41,398 bases of DNA from CAYNEL01 sp964396225 (GTDB lineage: Bacteria; Patescibacteriota; Minisyncoccia; Moranbacterales; UBA1568). Position 1 is the first letter of the stretch. Each line of letters opens with the position of its first letter. Below, one piece after another: positions 15,415-23,548 of this stretch. Location: assembly GCA_964396225.1 (NCBI GenBank), contig CAYNEL010000004.1, forward strand, positions 1-41,398, written 5' to 3'. Position numbers and translations under genes: made by a program. The notes under the pieces are model-generated. The model saw only the letters and a list, made by a program, of their open reading frames with translations, searched no databases and had not been told where the DNA came from.

Positions 15415-17889
15415 TCAGTTCGGGAGCGTCAGGGCGAAGACGCCGTCCGCCGTCCCGAACCAGAGCGTCTGACCGGAAAGGGCGACGACGGAGGCTTGGG
15501 CTAGGGCCTCGTGCGCGTACTGCCTCACGATCTTCCCCTCAGGGGAATAGACGAGGACGCGGCCCATGGCCTGGTCCAAGACGAGGAGCGTCCCGTCCGG
15601 TCCCTGGGCCAGGGCGGTCGCGGAGAGGGGGTGGGCGGGATTCTCAAAGACGACGGTCGGATCGAACCTCCCCTTTGAGAAGGCGCGGAGGGAGCTGCCT
15701 TGGGCGAGGATGACGGTCTCACCGACGGTCATACCGGTTTTTTCATCGAGAGCGACGGATTCCTTGAGCCAGCTGACCGATTGGCCGAAGCCGCCTTCGG
15801 CCCGCGGGTAGCGGTAGATCTGGTCTGTCGCCGCATCGAGGACGTACAGATAGGTGAGGTAGGCGCCGAGGCCGACGGGCTGGCTGGTTTCCGGCAAGAC
15901 GAACGTATTGGCGGCGAACCGGCCGTTACTCGGGGTGAACGAGAGAATCTGATCCCTGTCCGTCAAGATGAAGAGGGTGCGGATGGCCGGCATGGCCACG
16001 GCCATGACGGCCCGGCCTGTTTCGGTGGCGGACAAGGAGTAGGTCTTCGGCTCGCCCTCCGCCGGAAAGACACGCACGCTGTCTGCTGAGACCGCAAGGC
16101 TTGTATCGCCAACGACGGCCAAGGCTATCGTCGCTCCCTCCTGCCGCTTCGACGGCGCGTCGGTCAGACGGACCAGTCCCGGCTCGTCTGTGAGTGGGTC
16201 CTCCGGAGTCTCGGCCACTGGTGTCGGCGCCGCCGGGACGGGCGTGGGCGCTTCCTCTCGGGCGAGATACCGCCAGATCACCGCGATGCTGGCCACGAGG
16301 ACGATGGCGGCCAAAAGAGTGAGCGGTCGGACGCGGGAGAGCCTGGCCCGGACGGTCCCCATGACTGACTGGACCTGGCCGAGGAGCTGGGCGAGACTTT
16401 TTACAAAACTTTGGGGAGCGGTCGGGATGGCCGGCGCCCTCTCGGTGACCGGTACCCGGAGCGGTCCCTCCGTCGTCTTCTCCTGCTTGAGCTGCATCCG
16501 ACGGCGCAAGATCCAGGCCGGCACTTCGCTCTTGATTTCTTCGGGCGCGGTCGGTTCGGGGAGGGGTCGGGGAGCCGGTGCCGGCGCGTGTTGGATGGCG
16601 GGCGTTTCCGGCGGGCTTACCAAAAGCTCCTCGTCCGTCATTGAAAAAGCTTCAGTCTCTTGGCGCGGCGTCCGCGGACGGCGGAGACGCACCTGGAGTT
16701 CGTCCAGACGCCCCAGGACATCCCGGAAAGCGCGCGTGCCAGAGCGTTTCAGGCCTCGGCCAGCGCGCCCGGACCAAGCCGCCCCATGGCGGAGGGCGCG
16801 GTCAGAGAAACGGGCCGAAGACGCCATCAACGAGGCCAGCGCCGCCCCCGTCTCCTTGGTCAGGGTACGGAAACCGCGACGCAGATCGGCCGAGACGTCC
16901 TCCCAGAGGAGCATCAGGTGTTCCCAGCGTTCCGAACGTTCGGAAGGGCGGAGCTCCTCTCCTTCGACGAAGATGTCCTTGGTCTTTTTTCGTCCGTCGA
17001 GCACTTCCAGCTCGTCGAGACGCTCGGCCTCGGGCATCTCGGCTTTCTTGGCGCGCTTTTTCTTAGCCTGGGTGGCCTGCTCAAAAATCGTCCCGCCGAA
17101 GAAATTAGCGGGCTTGTCGGCCGAGAGGATGTTCTGCCCGGCTTCCGCGGCCTGTCTTGGGGTCGGGCGTTCCGCTCTGGTCGGCTTCTCCCTGACCGTG
17201 AGGCAAAGCGCGCCGCCGAACTCGACCTTGTTGTCTATGACTGTGCGGAGGAACTGCCGGAATTGGTCGGGCGGCAGACGGCGGAAGACGCGTTCCAGCT
17301 CAAGGGGAGTGACGATCTCGAGGAGGGCGGGCGTGGTGGCCACCAAGCAGTCTTCGGCCTCCAGCCGGCCGCTCGAGATGTCGGTGAATGTCTTCAGGGG
17401 ATGTTCGACCGCCTCCTCGGAAGCCAGACCTTCGCTGATCTCAGTGAGGCAGTCCCGGCGGAGCAGGAAGAGCTTGGCCTGGCCCGCGGCGGAAAAATGA
17501 AGCTCGTGCCGTTCCGTCACGCCCACGATGGCGTGGAAGTGCCCCAGCCAGTCGGTGTTGTTCTGTTTGACTAGTTCGGCCAGTCCCAAGTTGACGCGGT
17601 GGAGCGCCCCTTCGAGGGCTTCGACGGGACTGCGCTTCTGGTTGGCGTAGTAGGCTTTCTTCAGGGCCGAGACGAGGAAGTTGACGATGTATTGGCTCTG
17701 GTAGGAGTAGTGGTCGATGATGAAAATGCCGAAGAGAGTACCAAGGCCGGACTGGCCGACGTTCTCCGGTTCGTATTGGAAGGCTTTGATGAAGGGCTGC
17801 CAGCCGCGGTTCTGGACCGAAACGATTTCAACCACGGCCGTCTCCACCTCAGGCGGCGGCTGGTAGCGGGGAACGGACTTCTTGGGCAT
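15415..17889 (-). CDS. PP2C-like (pseudophosphatase) protein with membrane segment and outer beta-propeller
   Basis: An 824-residue protein. Residues about 15-255 resemble a PP2C/SpoIIE-type fold: a strand with FGIFIIDHYSYQS where active enzymes have the metal-binding GDGMGG, then LHFSAAGQAKLFLLRRD and LKTFTDISSGRLEAEDCLVATTPAL, the usual later strands. The metal-binding aspartate motif is absent, so catalysis is doubtful. Residues 260-520 are charged linkers and helices with Pro-rich parts. A membrane segment lies at about 524-543 (LLAAIVLVASIAVIW). Residues 575-824 show repeated beta-propeller strands (LFILTDRDQILSF, LYVLDAATDQIYRY, LLVLDQAMGRVLVY). A cytoplasmic sensor-like domain is thus tied to an outer propeller. 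It converges on the ATPase gene and probably works with it. The start is GTCTATG, no Shine-Dalgarno site. Confidence 0.7.
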   Translation of the reverse strand: MPKKSVPRYQPPPEVETAVVEIVSVQNRGWQPFIKAFQYEPENVGQSGLGTLFGIFIIDHYSYQSQYIVNFLVSALKKAYYANQKRSPVEALEGALHRVNLGLAELVKQNNTDWLGHFHAIVGVTERHELHFSAAGQAKLFLLRRDCLTEISEGLASEEAVEHPLKTFTDISSGRLEAEDCLVATTPALLEIVTPLELERVFRRLPPDQFRQFLRTVIDNKVEFGGALCLTVREKPTRAERPTPRQAAEAGQNILSADKPANFFGGTIFEQATQAKKKRAKKAEMPEAERLDELEVLDGRKKTKDIFVEGEELRPSERSERWEHLMLLWEDVSADLRRGFRTLTKETGAALASLMASSARFSDRALRHGAAWSGRAGRGLKRSGTRAFRDVLGRLDELQVRLRRPRTPRQETEAFSMTDEELLVSPPETPAIQHAPAPAPRPLPEPTAPEEIKSEVPAWILRRRMQLKQEKTTEGPLRVPVTERAPAIPTAPQSFVKSLAQLLGQVQSVMGTVRARLSRVRPLTLLAAIVLVASIAVIWRYLAREEAPTPVPAAPTPVAETPEDPLTDEPGLVRLTDAPSKRQEGATIALAVVGDTSLAVSADSVRVFPAEGEPKTYSLSATETGRAVMAVAMPAIRTLFILTDRDQILSFTPSNGRFAANTFVLPETSQPVGLGAYLTYLYVLDAATDQIYRYPRAEGGFGQSVSWLKESVALDEKTGMTVGETVILAQGSSLRAFSKGRFDPTVVFENPAHPLSATALAQGPDGTLLVLDQAMGRVLVYSPEGKIVRQYAHEALAQASVVALSGQTLWFGTADGVFALTLPN

Positions 17890-17901
17890 AGACTGTACAG
17901 T

Positions 17902-17910
17902 AGTATAGCA
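17902..17910 (-). promoter_or_regulatory. Extended -10 promoter for the PP2C-like gene
   Basis: On the minus strand TG-C-TATACT (17910-17902) lies 12 bases before the start codon. No -35 is evident. The transcript leader would be very short, about 5-7 bases. Confidence 0.5.
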
Positions 17911-17938
17911 CGCGTCCAGCCTCGGCGGAGGCCGGTTT

Positions 17939-17967
17939 TTGACTTATCTAAGCCAGGGAATTATAAT
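17939..17967 (+). promoter_or_regulatory. Strong promoter for the gene at 18011
   Basis: TTGACT at 17939-17944, a 17-base spacer, and TATAAT at 17962-17967. Transcription should start near 17974, leaving a 37-base leader without a Shine-Dalgarno site. Confidence 0.85.
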
Positions 17968-18010
17968 CCTCCCTAGACCCCTGTCCGTCCGCCTGACCTT
18001 CCGTCCCGCT

Positions 18011-18613
18011 ATGTCCCACGTCTTCGAAATCCTCTTCGGTTCGCGCAACCGGGCCAGGATCCTGCGCCTCATCGTCCTGAACGCCGAGACCCTCTTTTCC
18101 ATCGACGAGATCGTGGAGAAAACCCTGGTGCCGCGCCGCGAAGCGCTGTCCATCCTCAACCAGCTCCGCAAAATCCGTCTTCTCATCGGCACCTCGAAGA
18201 AAGGCAAGAAGCATTTCACCGCTAACCCGCATTTTACCCTCTATCCCGAACTTCGCGTCTTGCTCGCCAAGTCGGCCGTCTCGAGCCAGGACATGATGTT
18301 CAAGAAGCTGCGCGCCATCGGCGATGTGCGCCTCATCCTCGTCTCAGGCATCTTCCTCAACTATCCCAAGGCCAAGGCCGACATGATCCTGGTGACGCAC
18401 CAAATCAGCCGGGCCAAGCTCAAAGCCGCCGTCAACTTCATGGAGGCCGAGACTGGGCGGGAGGTACGTTTCGTCCTGATGACGGTCGAGGAACTCCACT
18501 ACCGCCTCAACATGCTCGACCGCTTCCTTATAGAATTTTTCGAACAACCCTACGAGGAGATCCACAACCGTCTCCCCGAACTCAAACGCTTTATCGCCGG
18601 CCTGCGCCGCTGA
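18011..18613 (+). CDS. Winged-helix DNA-binding protein fused to a degenerate nucleotidyltransferase-like domain
   Basis: A 200-residue protein. Residues 1-85 form an ArsR/MarR-like winged helix: an N-terminal helix FGSRNRARILRLIVLNAE, recognition region PRREALSILNQLRKIRLL, then a basic wing SKKGKKHFTAN. Residues 95-200 resemble the minimal nucleotidyltransferase-type partner seen in Patescibacterial regulators: DVRLILVSGIFLN, then a KADMILVT strand where active enzymes carry Asp-x-Asp, and FVLMTVEELHYRL. The catalytic acid pair is not intact, so it is more likely a ligand or nucleotide sensor. ATG 18011 (CGCTATG) is chosen; the frame is open to 17939 but that covers the promoter. It leads the row of genes that ends with rmuC 12 bases later. 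Confidence 0.65.
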   Translation: MSHVFEILFGSRNRARILRLIVLNAETLFSIDEIVEKTLVPRREALSILNQLRKIRLLIGTSKKGKKHFTANPHFTLYPELRVLLAKSAVSSQDMMFKKLRAIGDVRLILVSGIFLNYPKAKADMILVTHQISRAKLKAAVNFMEAETGREVRFVLMTVEELHYRLNMLDRFLIEFFEQPYEEIHNRLPELKRFIAGLRR

Positions 18614-18625
18614 CCCGCCACTTTC

Positions 18626-19711
18626 ATGAACTCCTCCCTCCTCCTCGCCATCCTCGTCTTCCTCATCCTCGGTACGGGGGTTTTTTTGTTTGCACGGCTG
18701 GCGCGCGCCCTGCGCGAGACCGAGCGCCAGAAACAGGAGCTGGCGCTTCGGATGGACACCCTCCAGCAGCGTGTGGGCGAGGAGATGCACCAGTTCAACA
18801 ACGCTTTCCTCCAGCAGTTGAACAGTCTCCAGGGGACGCTTGACCGGCGGCTCCAGGACAACACCACCCGTCTCGACCAGCGTCTCGACGGCGCAGGCAA
18901 GGCCTTCGTCGAGGTCCAGAAGGAGCTCGAACGGGTCAGGGAGGCCAGCCGCCGCGTCTTCGAGGTGGGCCAGGAGGTGGCCGAGCTCCAGGAAATCCTC
19001 CGTTCGCCCAAGATTCGGGGCGGTTTCGGCGAGCTCATGCTCCAGGATCTTCTCGCCCAGATGCTACCCAAGGAGAATTTCGAGATCCAGTATCCCTTCA
19101 AGAACGGCGAGACGGTGGACGCCGTCATCCGCTTGAAAGGCGGACTCATCAGCGTGGACTCCAAATTCCCGCTCGAGAACTTCAAGCGCCTCCTGACCGT
19201 CGAGGACGAGGAGGAGAAAAAGTCCATGCGCCGGCAATTCTACTCGGATGTCAAGAAACATGCCGACGCCATCGCCCGGAAATACATCGTCCCGGACGAA
19301 GGGACGCTCGACTTCGCCCTGATGTACGTCCCGGCTGAGAACGTCTACTATGAGATCATCTTGAAGGACGAGGACGACAAGGGCCTGCTCGAGTATTTCT
19401 ACTCGAAGAAAGTGGTGCCGGTCTCGCCCAACTCCTTCTACGCCTACATGCGGACCATCCTCCTTGGCCTCCAGGGGCTCCAGATCGAGAAGCGCGCCCA
19501 GGAGATCATGGGCCAGCTCGGCCGGCTCCACCAAGAGACAGAGAAATTCGGCCGCGAATTCGAGGTGCTGGGAAGCCACCTCGGTAACGCCCAGAAGAAA
19601 TACGAGGACGCCGAGAAACGCTTCGGCAAGGTGCGCGACCAGCTCGACCGCGCCCGGAGTGGGGAAGTGCTTCCGCCCGCTGAGGAACCCGTCCCGCCAC
19701 TTGATTCCTAA
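18626..19711 (+). CDS. rmuC: RmuC-family DNA recombination protein
   Basis: A 361-residue protein with an N-terminal membrane segment at residues 5-25, a long coiled coil from about 27 to 110, and an RmuC nuclease-like domain from about 120 to 320. Family signatures visible are RGGFGELMLQDLL, VDAVIRLKGGLISVDSKFPLENF, DFALMYVPAENVYYE and VVPVSPNSFYAYM. RmuC proteins limit recombination between inverted repeats and have a restriction-endonuclease-like core. The length is slightly short for the family (about 400-480). It follows the regulator by 12 bases with no Shine-Dalgarno site (TTTCATG), so co-transcription is likely. Confidence 0.9.
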   Translation: MNSSLLLAILVFLILGTGVFLFARLARALRETERQKQELALRMDTLQQRVGEEMHQFNNAFLQQLNSLQGTLDRRLQDNTTRLDQRLDGAGKAFVEVQKELERVREASRRVFEVGQEVAELQEILRSPKIRGGFGELMLQDLLAQMLPKENFEIQYPFKNGETVDAVIRLKGGLISVDSKFPLENFKRLLTVEDEEEKKSMRRQFYSDVKKHADAIARKYIVPDEGTLDFALMYVPAENVYYEIILKDEDDKGLLEYFYSKKVVPVSPNSFYAYMRTILLGLQGLQIEKRAQEIMGQLGRLHQETEKFGREFEVLGSHLGNAQKKYEDAEKRFGKVRDQLDRARSGEVLPPAEEPVPPLDS

Positions 19712-19749
19712 TTCCCTTTTTTCCCTCCTGCGCGCGAGGAGGGCCCGCT

Positions 19750-20151
19750 ATGACTGCCGCTTTCCGTTTCGACGTCTGGGAGGAGAAGCTTCGGCCAGAG
19801 GCCGGCATTCCGTTTTTCCAGAACATCATCAGCCAGGTCTTCATCGGGGCGGCCCTCCTCTTCAATGCTGTGGCCTGGGCGTTGCCGCTCGTCTTCGTCT
19901 CCCGCGAACGCGACATCGTCATTCTCCACTACAACGTCTATTTCGGGGTGGACCTTGTCGGCTTCTACTGGCAGCTCCTCATCCCGGCCGCCCTGGGTCT
20001 CGTCTTCCTCGCGGCCCACGTGGCCCTCTCGGCCTTTCTCTACAACCGTGCCAAGGACCGGGTGGCGGCCTATCTTCTCCTGCTCGGTGCCGCTTTCGTC
20101 GAGTTTTCCGTGGCCGTGGCGGCCGGCGCCCTGAGCTTGGTGAACTACTAG
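19750..20151 (+). CDS. Small polytopic membrane protein, unknown
   Basis: A 133-residue protein with three or four predicted membrane helices: around 26-50 (FIGAALLFNAVAWALPLVFV), 64-92 (FGVDLVGFYWQLLIPAALGLVFLAAHVAL), and 104-130. The N-terminal 20 residues are soluble and charged. The helix layout resembles small uncharacterised membrane proteins I have seen in Patescibacterial genomes, but I cannot name a family. The start is CGCTATG. It lies 38 bases after rmuC and 31 before the GT2 gene. Confidence 0.6.
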   Translation: MTAAFRFDVWEEKLRPEAGIPFFQNIISQVFIGAALLFNAVAWALPLVFVSRERDIVILHYNVYFGVDLVGFYWQLLIPAALGLVFLAAHVALSAFLYNRAKDRVAAYLLLLGAAFVEFSVAVAAGALSLVNY

Positions 20152-20182
20152 GGCGCTTTGCTTTCCTGAACCTTTTGGGGCT

Positions 20183-21907
20183 ATGATGGGGCCGAGGCCT
20201 GACGTCCAGGCTTTTGGCTTTATGTGGCAATTTCCTGATCCCAAAACGACCGATCCGCAAGCACGCCGGCTCCAGCGTCGGCTGGAACGGGTCCCCGGTC
20301 TCCTCACCTGGGGGACCCTCCTTGGCATGCTCGTCCTTTCGTTTTTCCTGCCCGTGTGGGTGGCGGTCTTCATCATCCTTTTCGACATCTACTGGATCTA
20401 TCGAACGATCTTCATCACGTTCTATTCGCTCCAGGCGCATGCCCGGCTCGAAGCCGGCAAACGCATCGACTGGCTCGAGCGGACGAGGGGACTGAAGGAT
20501 CTTGCGGCCTACCGCGTCCTTCTCGAGGAACGCGTCGCCAAGCTCAAAGGTGAACGCACGGCGTTGCCTCTGTCCGCCGTGCGGAGGCGGCGCAAGTTCT
20601 CGCGGAGTATCCGCCGCGACGAGGCCGAACTCTCACGGGTCACAGAACTAAAACGACACCCCGAGGGGATCATGGATCCCGACGAGATCGTGCACGTGGT
20701 GATGTTTCCGACGGCCGGGGAGCCGGCCGAGGTGATTGAACCAGCCATCCAGTCGGTGGCCGAGAGCAGCTTCCCGCGCTCGCAGATCATCGTCCTCCTG
20801 GCGACCGAGGAGCGCGAGCCCGAGGAGACCCGGTTACCCAAGGTAGCACGCCTCCGGGAACGCTTCGCCGGCGTATTCCGGGACTTCATCGTCACGACGC
20901 ACGTGGTGGCCGAGGGCGAAATGAAATGCAAGGCCTCCAACGCGGGCTACGCCGCGCGTGAACTCAAGCGGTACCTGGACGAGCGGGGGATCGACTACCG
21001 GCGCGTCGTCTTCTCCAATTTCGACTGCGACAGCGTGGCGCACCGTGAATATTTCGCCGCCCTCACTTACGCCTACTGCGCTGACCCGAAGCGCCTCCAG
21101 CGTGCCTATCAGCCCCTCCCCGTTTACCATAACAACCTCTGGGACGTGCCAGCCCCGGTGCGCATCATCGTCACTGGCTCGTCGTTCTGGCACATGTATC
21201 AGAGCACCCGCCGTGAGATGGTGACCTTCTCCTCACACAGCGAGGCGTTCGACACCCTGGTCAAGGTAGGTTTCTGGCCGGTCAACATGATCAGCGAGGA
21301 TTCGGTCATCTATTGGAAGTGCTTCTCCTATTTCCATGGGGACTACGAGGTCCGGCCCATCCCGCTGCCCGTGTCCTTGGACGCGGTCCTGGCCCCGACG
21401 TACTGGAAGACCATCAAGAATCAGTACAAGCAGAAACGCCGTTGGGCCTACGGTATCGAGAATTTCCCCGTCACCATGCGGGCCATTTGGCCGGATCCGA
21501 AGATCCCGATCAGCGACAAGCTCCGCGTCACTTTCGAGATGCTCGAGGGCCACTATTCCTGGGCCACCACCTCGTTCATCCTGGCCTTCCTCGGCTGGCT
21601 GCCACTCGTCCTCGGAGGCGTGGCCTTCCGCGAGACGGTGCTGGCCAACAACCTGCCCTTCATCACCGAGAAGCTGATGCAGCTCGCCATGGCGGGCCTC
21701 CTCATCTCGGTGCCGCTGTCGCTCACCTCGTTGCCGCCCCGGCCGCGGCATTACCACTGGTCGCGTTCGTTCCTGATGCTCTTCCAGTGGGTCCTCTTCC
21801 CGATCGTAGCCTTCTTTTCGGCGCTGCCCGCCATCGATTCGCAGACGCGCCTCCTGTTCGGCCGTTACTTCGGCGAGTTCTGGGTAACGGAGAAGATGCG
21901 TAAGTGA
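20183..21907 (+). CDS. Membrane GT2 glycosyltransferase, cellulose-synthase-like layout
   Basis: A 574-residue protein. Two membrane helices lie at about 42-85, a GT-A domain at about 160-430, and three or more helices at the C-terminus. The GT-A domain shows the opening VVMFPTAGEPAEVIEPAIQSV, the donor-binding DCD in SNFDCDSVAH, the acceptor-side SED in MISEDSVIYW, and KQKRRWAYG, corresponding to the Q-x-x-R-W motif of processive family 2 enzymes. It may polymerise a surface polysaccharide. ATG 20183 has the CTATG context, but TTGCTT at 20158 with TATGAT at 20182 could be a promoter, in which case ATG 20222 would be the start. The WecA/MraY-like gene follows 15 bases later. Confidence 0.8.
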   Translation: MMGPRPDVQAFGFMWQFPDPKTTDPQARRLQRRLERVPGLLTWGTLLGMLVLSFFLPVWVAVFIILFDIYWIYRTIFITFYSLQAHARLEAGKRIDWLERTRGLKDLAAYRVLLEERVAKLKGERTALPLSAVRRRRKFSRSIRRDEAELSRVTELKRHPEGIMDPDEIVHVVMFPTAGEPAEVIEPAIQSVAESSFPRSQIIVLLATEEREPEETRLPKVARLRERFAGVFRDFIVTTHVVAEGEMKCKASNAGYAARELKRYLDERGIDYRRVVFSNFDCDSVAHREYFAALTYAYCADPKRLQRAYQPLPVYHNNLWDVPAPVRIIVTGSSFWHMYQSTRREMVTFSSHSEAFDTLVKVGFWPVNMISEDSVIYWKCFSYFHGDYEVRPIPLPVSLDAVLAPTYWKTIKNQYKQKRRWAYGIENFPVTMRAIWPDPKIPISDKLRVTFEMLEGHYSWATTSFILAFLGWLPLVLGGVAFRETVLANNLPFITEKLMQLAMAGLLISVPLSLTSLPPRPRHYHWSRSFLMLFQWVLFPIVAFFSALPAIDSQTRLLFGRYFGEFWVTEKMRK

Positions 21908-21922
21908 TCCTGGCACACGCCT

Positions 21923-22921
21923 ATGGGCTACCCCCTCGCTTCCCTGTTGCTCACGTTTTGCGGGGCGGCCGGCCTCTCGATCCTGCTCGGTCTCGGGCTG
22001 CGCGCCCTCCTGCCGCGGCATCCATCCTGGCGGCGGCTCGGCGGAAGCGTTGTCATCGCCGCCTTCATCATCGGTACCTTCCTCCAGCCAGACATTGTGG
22101 TGGACGCGCCGCTCCGCTCGATGCTCTGGCTTTCGCTCTTCATCCTGGCTATCGGCTTCATCGATGATCGGCGCCCTCTTGCCTGGACCTGGCAGCTCCT
22201 GTTCCAGGGCCTGGTAGCGGGACTGGCTTTCTGGTACGGGGTGCGTCTCGAATCTCTGCCTTTGCCCTGGGGTGAGACGCTGTGGCTTGATCCCGCGAGC
22301 CTCTTCTGGCCGAGCCTCTTGTTCTCCACGCTCTGGCTGATCTTCCTCATGAACGCCCTCAACTGGGTGGACGGGACCGACGGCTTGATGGGAAGCGTGG
22401 CGCTCGTGGCTTTCCTGGTGGTGGCCGCCCTTTCGCTCAAGCCCGAAGTCAACCAGCCTCCTGTGGCCATCCTCTCGATGATCCTCGCCGGAGCCACGCT
22501 TGGCTTCCTAGCCTTCAACTTCCCGCCGGCCCGCCTTTTCGCCGGGACGAGCGGCGCGCTCTTCCTTGGTTTCGTCCTGGGGGCCCTTTCGATCTTCGCC
22601 GGGACCAAGGTGGCCACAGCGCTCCTCGTCCTGACCCTGCCCGTCGTGGACGCGCTTTTCGTGGTGGGGGAGCGCTGGGCGAGCGGCGCCTCGATCTTTC
22701 TCGGCGACCAACGCCACCTCCACTACAAGCTCCGCCGCCTCGGTTGGTCGGACCGGCGCATCCTTGTCTGCTATACTCTCATCACGGCCCTCATCGCGGT
22801 CCTCGGGCTGAATACCGAGAATCTGGGCAAGTTTCTGAGCATCGTCGTCTCGTTCGCCGGCGCCGCCCTCTTTATCGCCTGGGCGAGCCGCGCAGCCAAG
22901 CGTCGCACCCCCTCTCCCTGA
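21923..22921 (+). CDS. Polyprenyl-phosphate sugar-1-phosphate transferase (WecA/TagO/MraY family)
   Basis: A 332-residue polytopic protein with about ten membrane helices. Signature loops are GFIDDRRPL (the Asp-Asp pair that binds metal), NALNWVDGTDGLMG (the N-x3-D-G-x-D-G motif) and GDQRHLHYKL (the HIHH-type motif, with Tyr for the last His). These assign it to enzymes that transfer a sugar-1-phosphate from a UDP-sugar to undecaprenyl-phosphate, the first step of cell-wall polymers; MraY proper has a different last motif, so a WecA/TagO-type role is more likely. Undecaprenyl-diphosphate would come from uppS at 30881. The start is GCCTATG. Confidence 0.88.
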   Translation: MGYPLASLLLTFCGAAGLSILLGLGLRALLPRHPSWRRLGGSVVIAAFIIGTFLQPDIVVDAPLRSMLWLSLFILAIGFIDDRRPLAWTWQLLFQGLVAGLAFWYGVRLESLPLPWGETLWLDPASLFWPSLLFSTLWLIFLMNALNWVDGTDGLMGSVALVAFLVVAALSLKPEVNQPPVAILSMILAGATLGFLAFNFPPARLFAGTSGALFLGFVLGALSIFAGTKVATALLVLTLPVVDALFVVGERWASGASIFLGDQRHLHYKLRRLGWSDRRILVCYTLITALIAVLGLNTENLGKFLSIVVSFAGAALFIAWASRAAKRRTPSP

Positions 22922-22935
22922 ACTCCGCGCTCCCT

Positions 22936-23427
22936 ATGGCACGCCTCATCCTCGGCCTGACGGCGGCCCTCGCCGTCACCCTGGCCGCCGCTTTTGTTTG
23001 GATCCGTCTGCAGCCGTTCCACTCCTCCCCGCCCTCTGGAGAGGGGAGTCCGGCCGTTTCCGGCGCCGCTTACGAGACCGTCCTCATCGAGATGGCCGGA
23101 GAGCGCTTCACCGCCGAAATCGCCGACACCGACCGGAAACGCGTCCTCGGGCTCGGTCAGCGCGACGCGCTTTGCCCTTCGTGCGCCATGCTGTTTGTCT
23201 TCGACCAGCCGCGAAGCCACGGCTTTTGGATGCAGGGGATGCGTTTCCCGCTCGATATTCTGTGGCTCCGCGACGGCCGGGTGGTCCATATCGAGCGCGC
23301 TCTCCAGCCAGGCGACCTTGCCCTCCGCGAGCCGCCCGTCCCCGCCGACCGTGTCCTCGAGGTGAACGCCGGGACGGCCGAGCGCCTCGGGCTGGAGGTC
23401 GGCAGCGCGGTGGCGATCGGCCAGTGA
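22936..23427 (+). CDS. DUF192 family extracytoplasmic protein
   Basis: A 163-residue protein. Residues 1-22 form a signal peptide or anchor (LILGLTAALAVTLAAAFVW). The rest is a DUF192 (PF02643) beta-sandwich: FTAEIADTDRKRVLGLGQRD, CAMLFVFDQPRSHGFWMQGM, FPLDILWLRDGRVVHIE and VLEVNAGTAERLGLEVG. The function of the family is unknown; members are usually exported. The start is ATG 22936 (CCCTATG), 14 bases after the previous gene; the frame stays open to 22744 within that gene. A bidirectional terminator follows. Confidence 0.88.
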   Translation: MARLILGLTAALAVTLAAAFVWIRLQPFHSSPPSGEGSPAVSGAAYETVLIEMAGERFTAEIADTDRKRVLGLGQRDALCPSCAMLFVFDQPRSHGFWMQGMRFPLDILWLRDGRVVHIERALQPGDLALREPPVPADRVLEVNAGTAERLGLEVGSAVAIGQ

Positions 23428-23451
23428 GACTCGATCCGGCATCCGTCCAAA

Positions 23452-23487
23452 ACGAAAGCCCCCGGCATTGCGGGGGCTTTCGTATAC
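23452..23487. terminator. Bidirectional intrinsic terminator
   Basis: ACGAAAGCCCCCG at 23452-23464 pairs perfectly with 23471-23483. On the minus strand TTTCGTTTT follows; on plus the T tract is delayed (23491-23497). It separates two convergent genes. Confidence 0.8.
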
Positions 23488-23548
23488 ATTCGTTTTTAGG
23501 CCTAAAGAACGAAAGGAATAAGGTGTTGCATAACCAATCTGTCAACCA

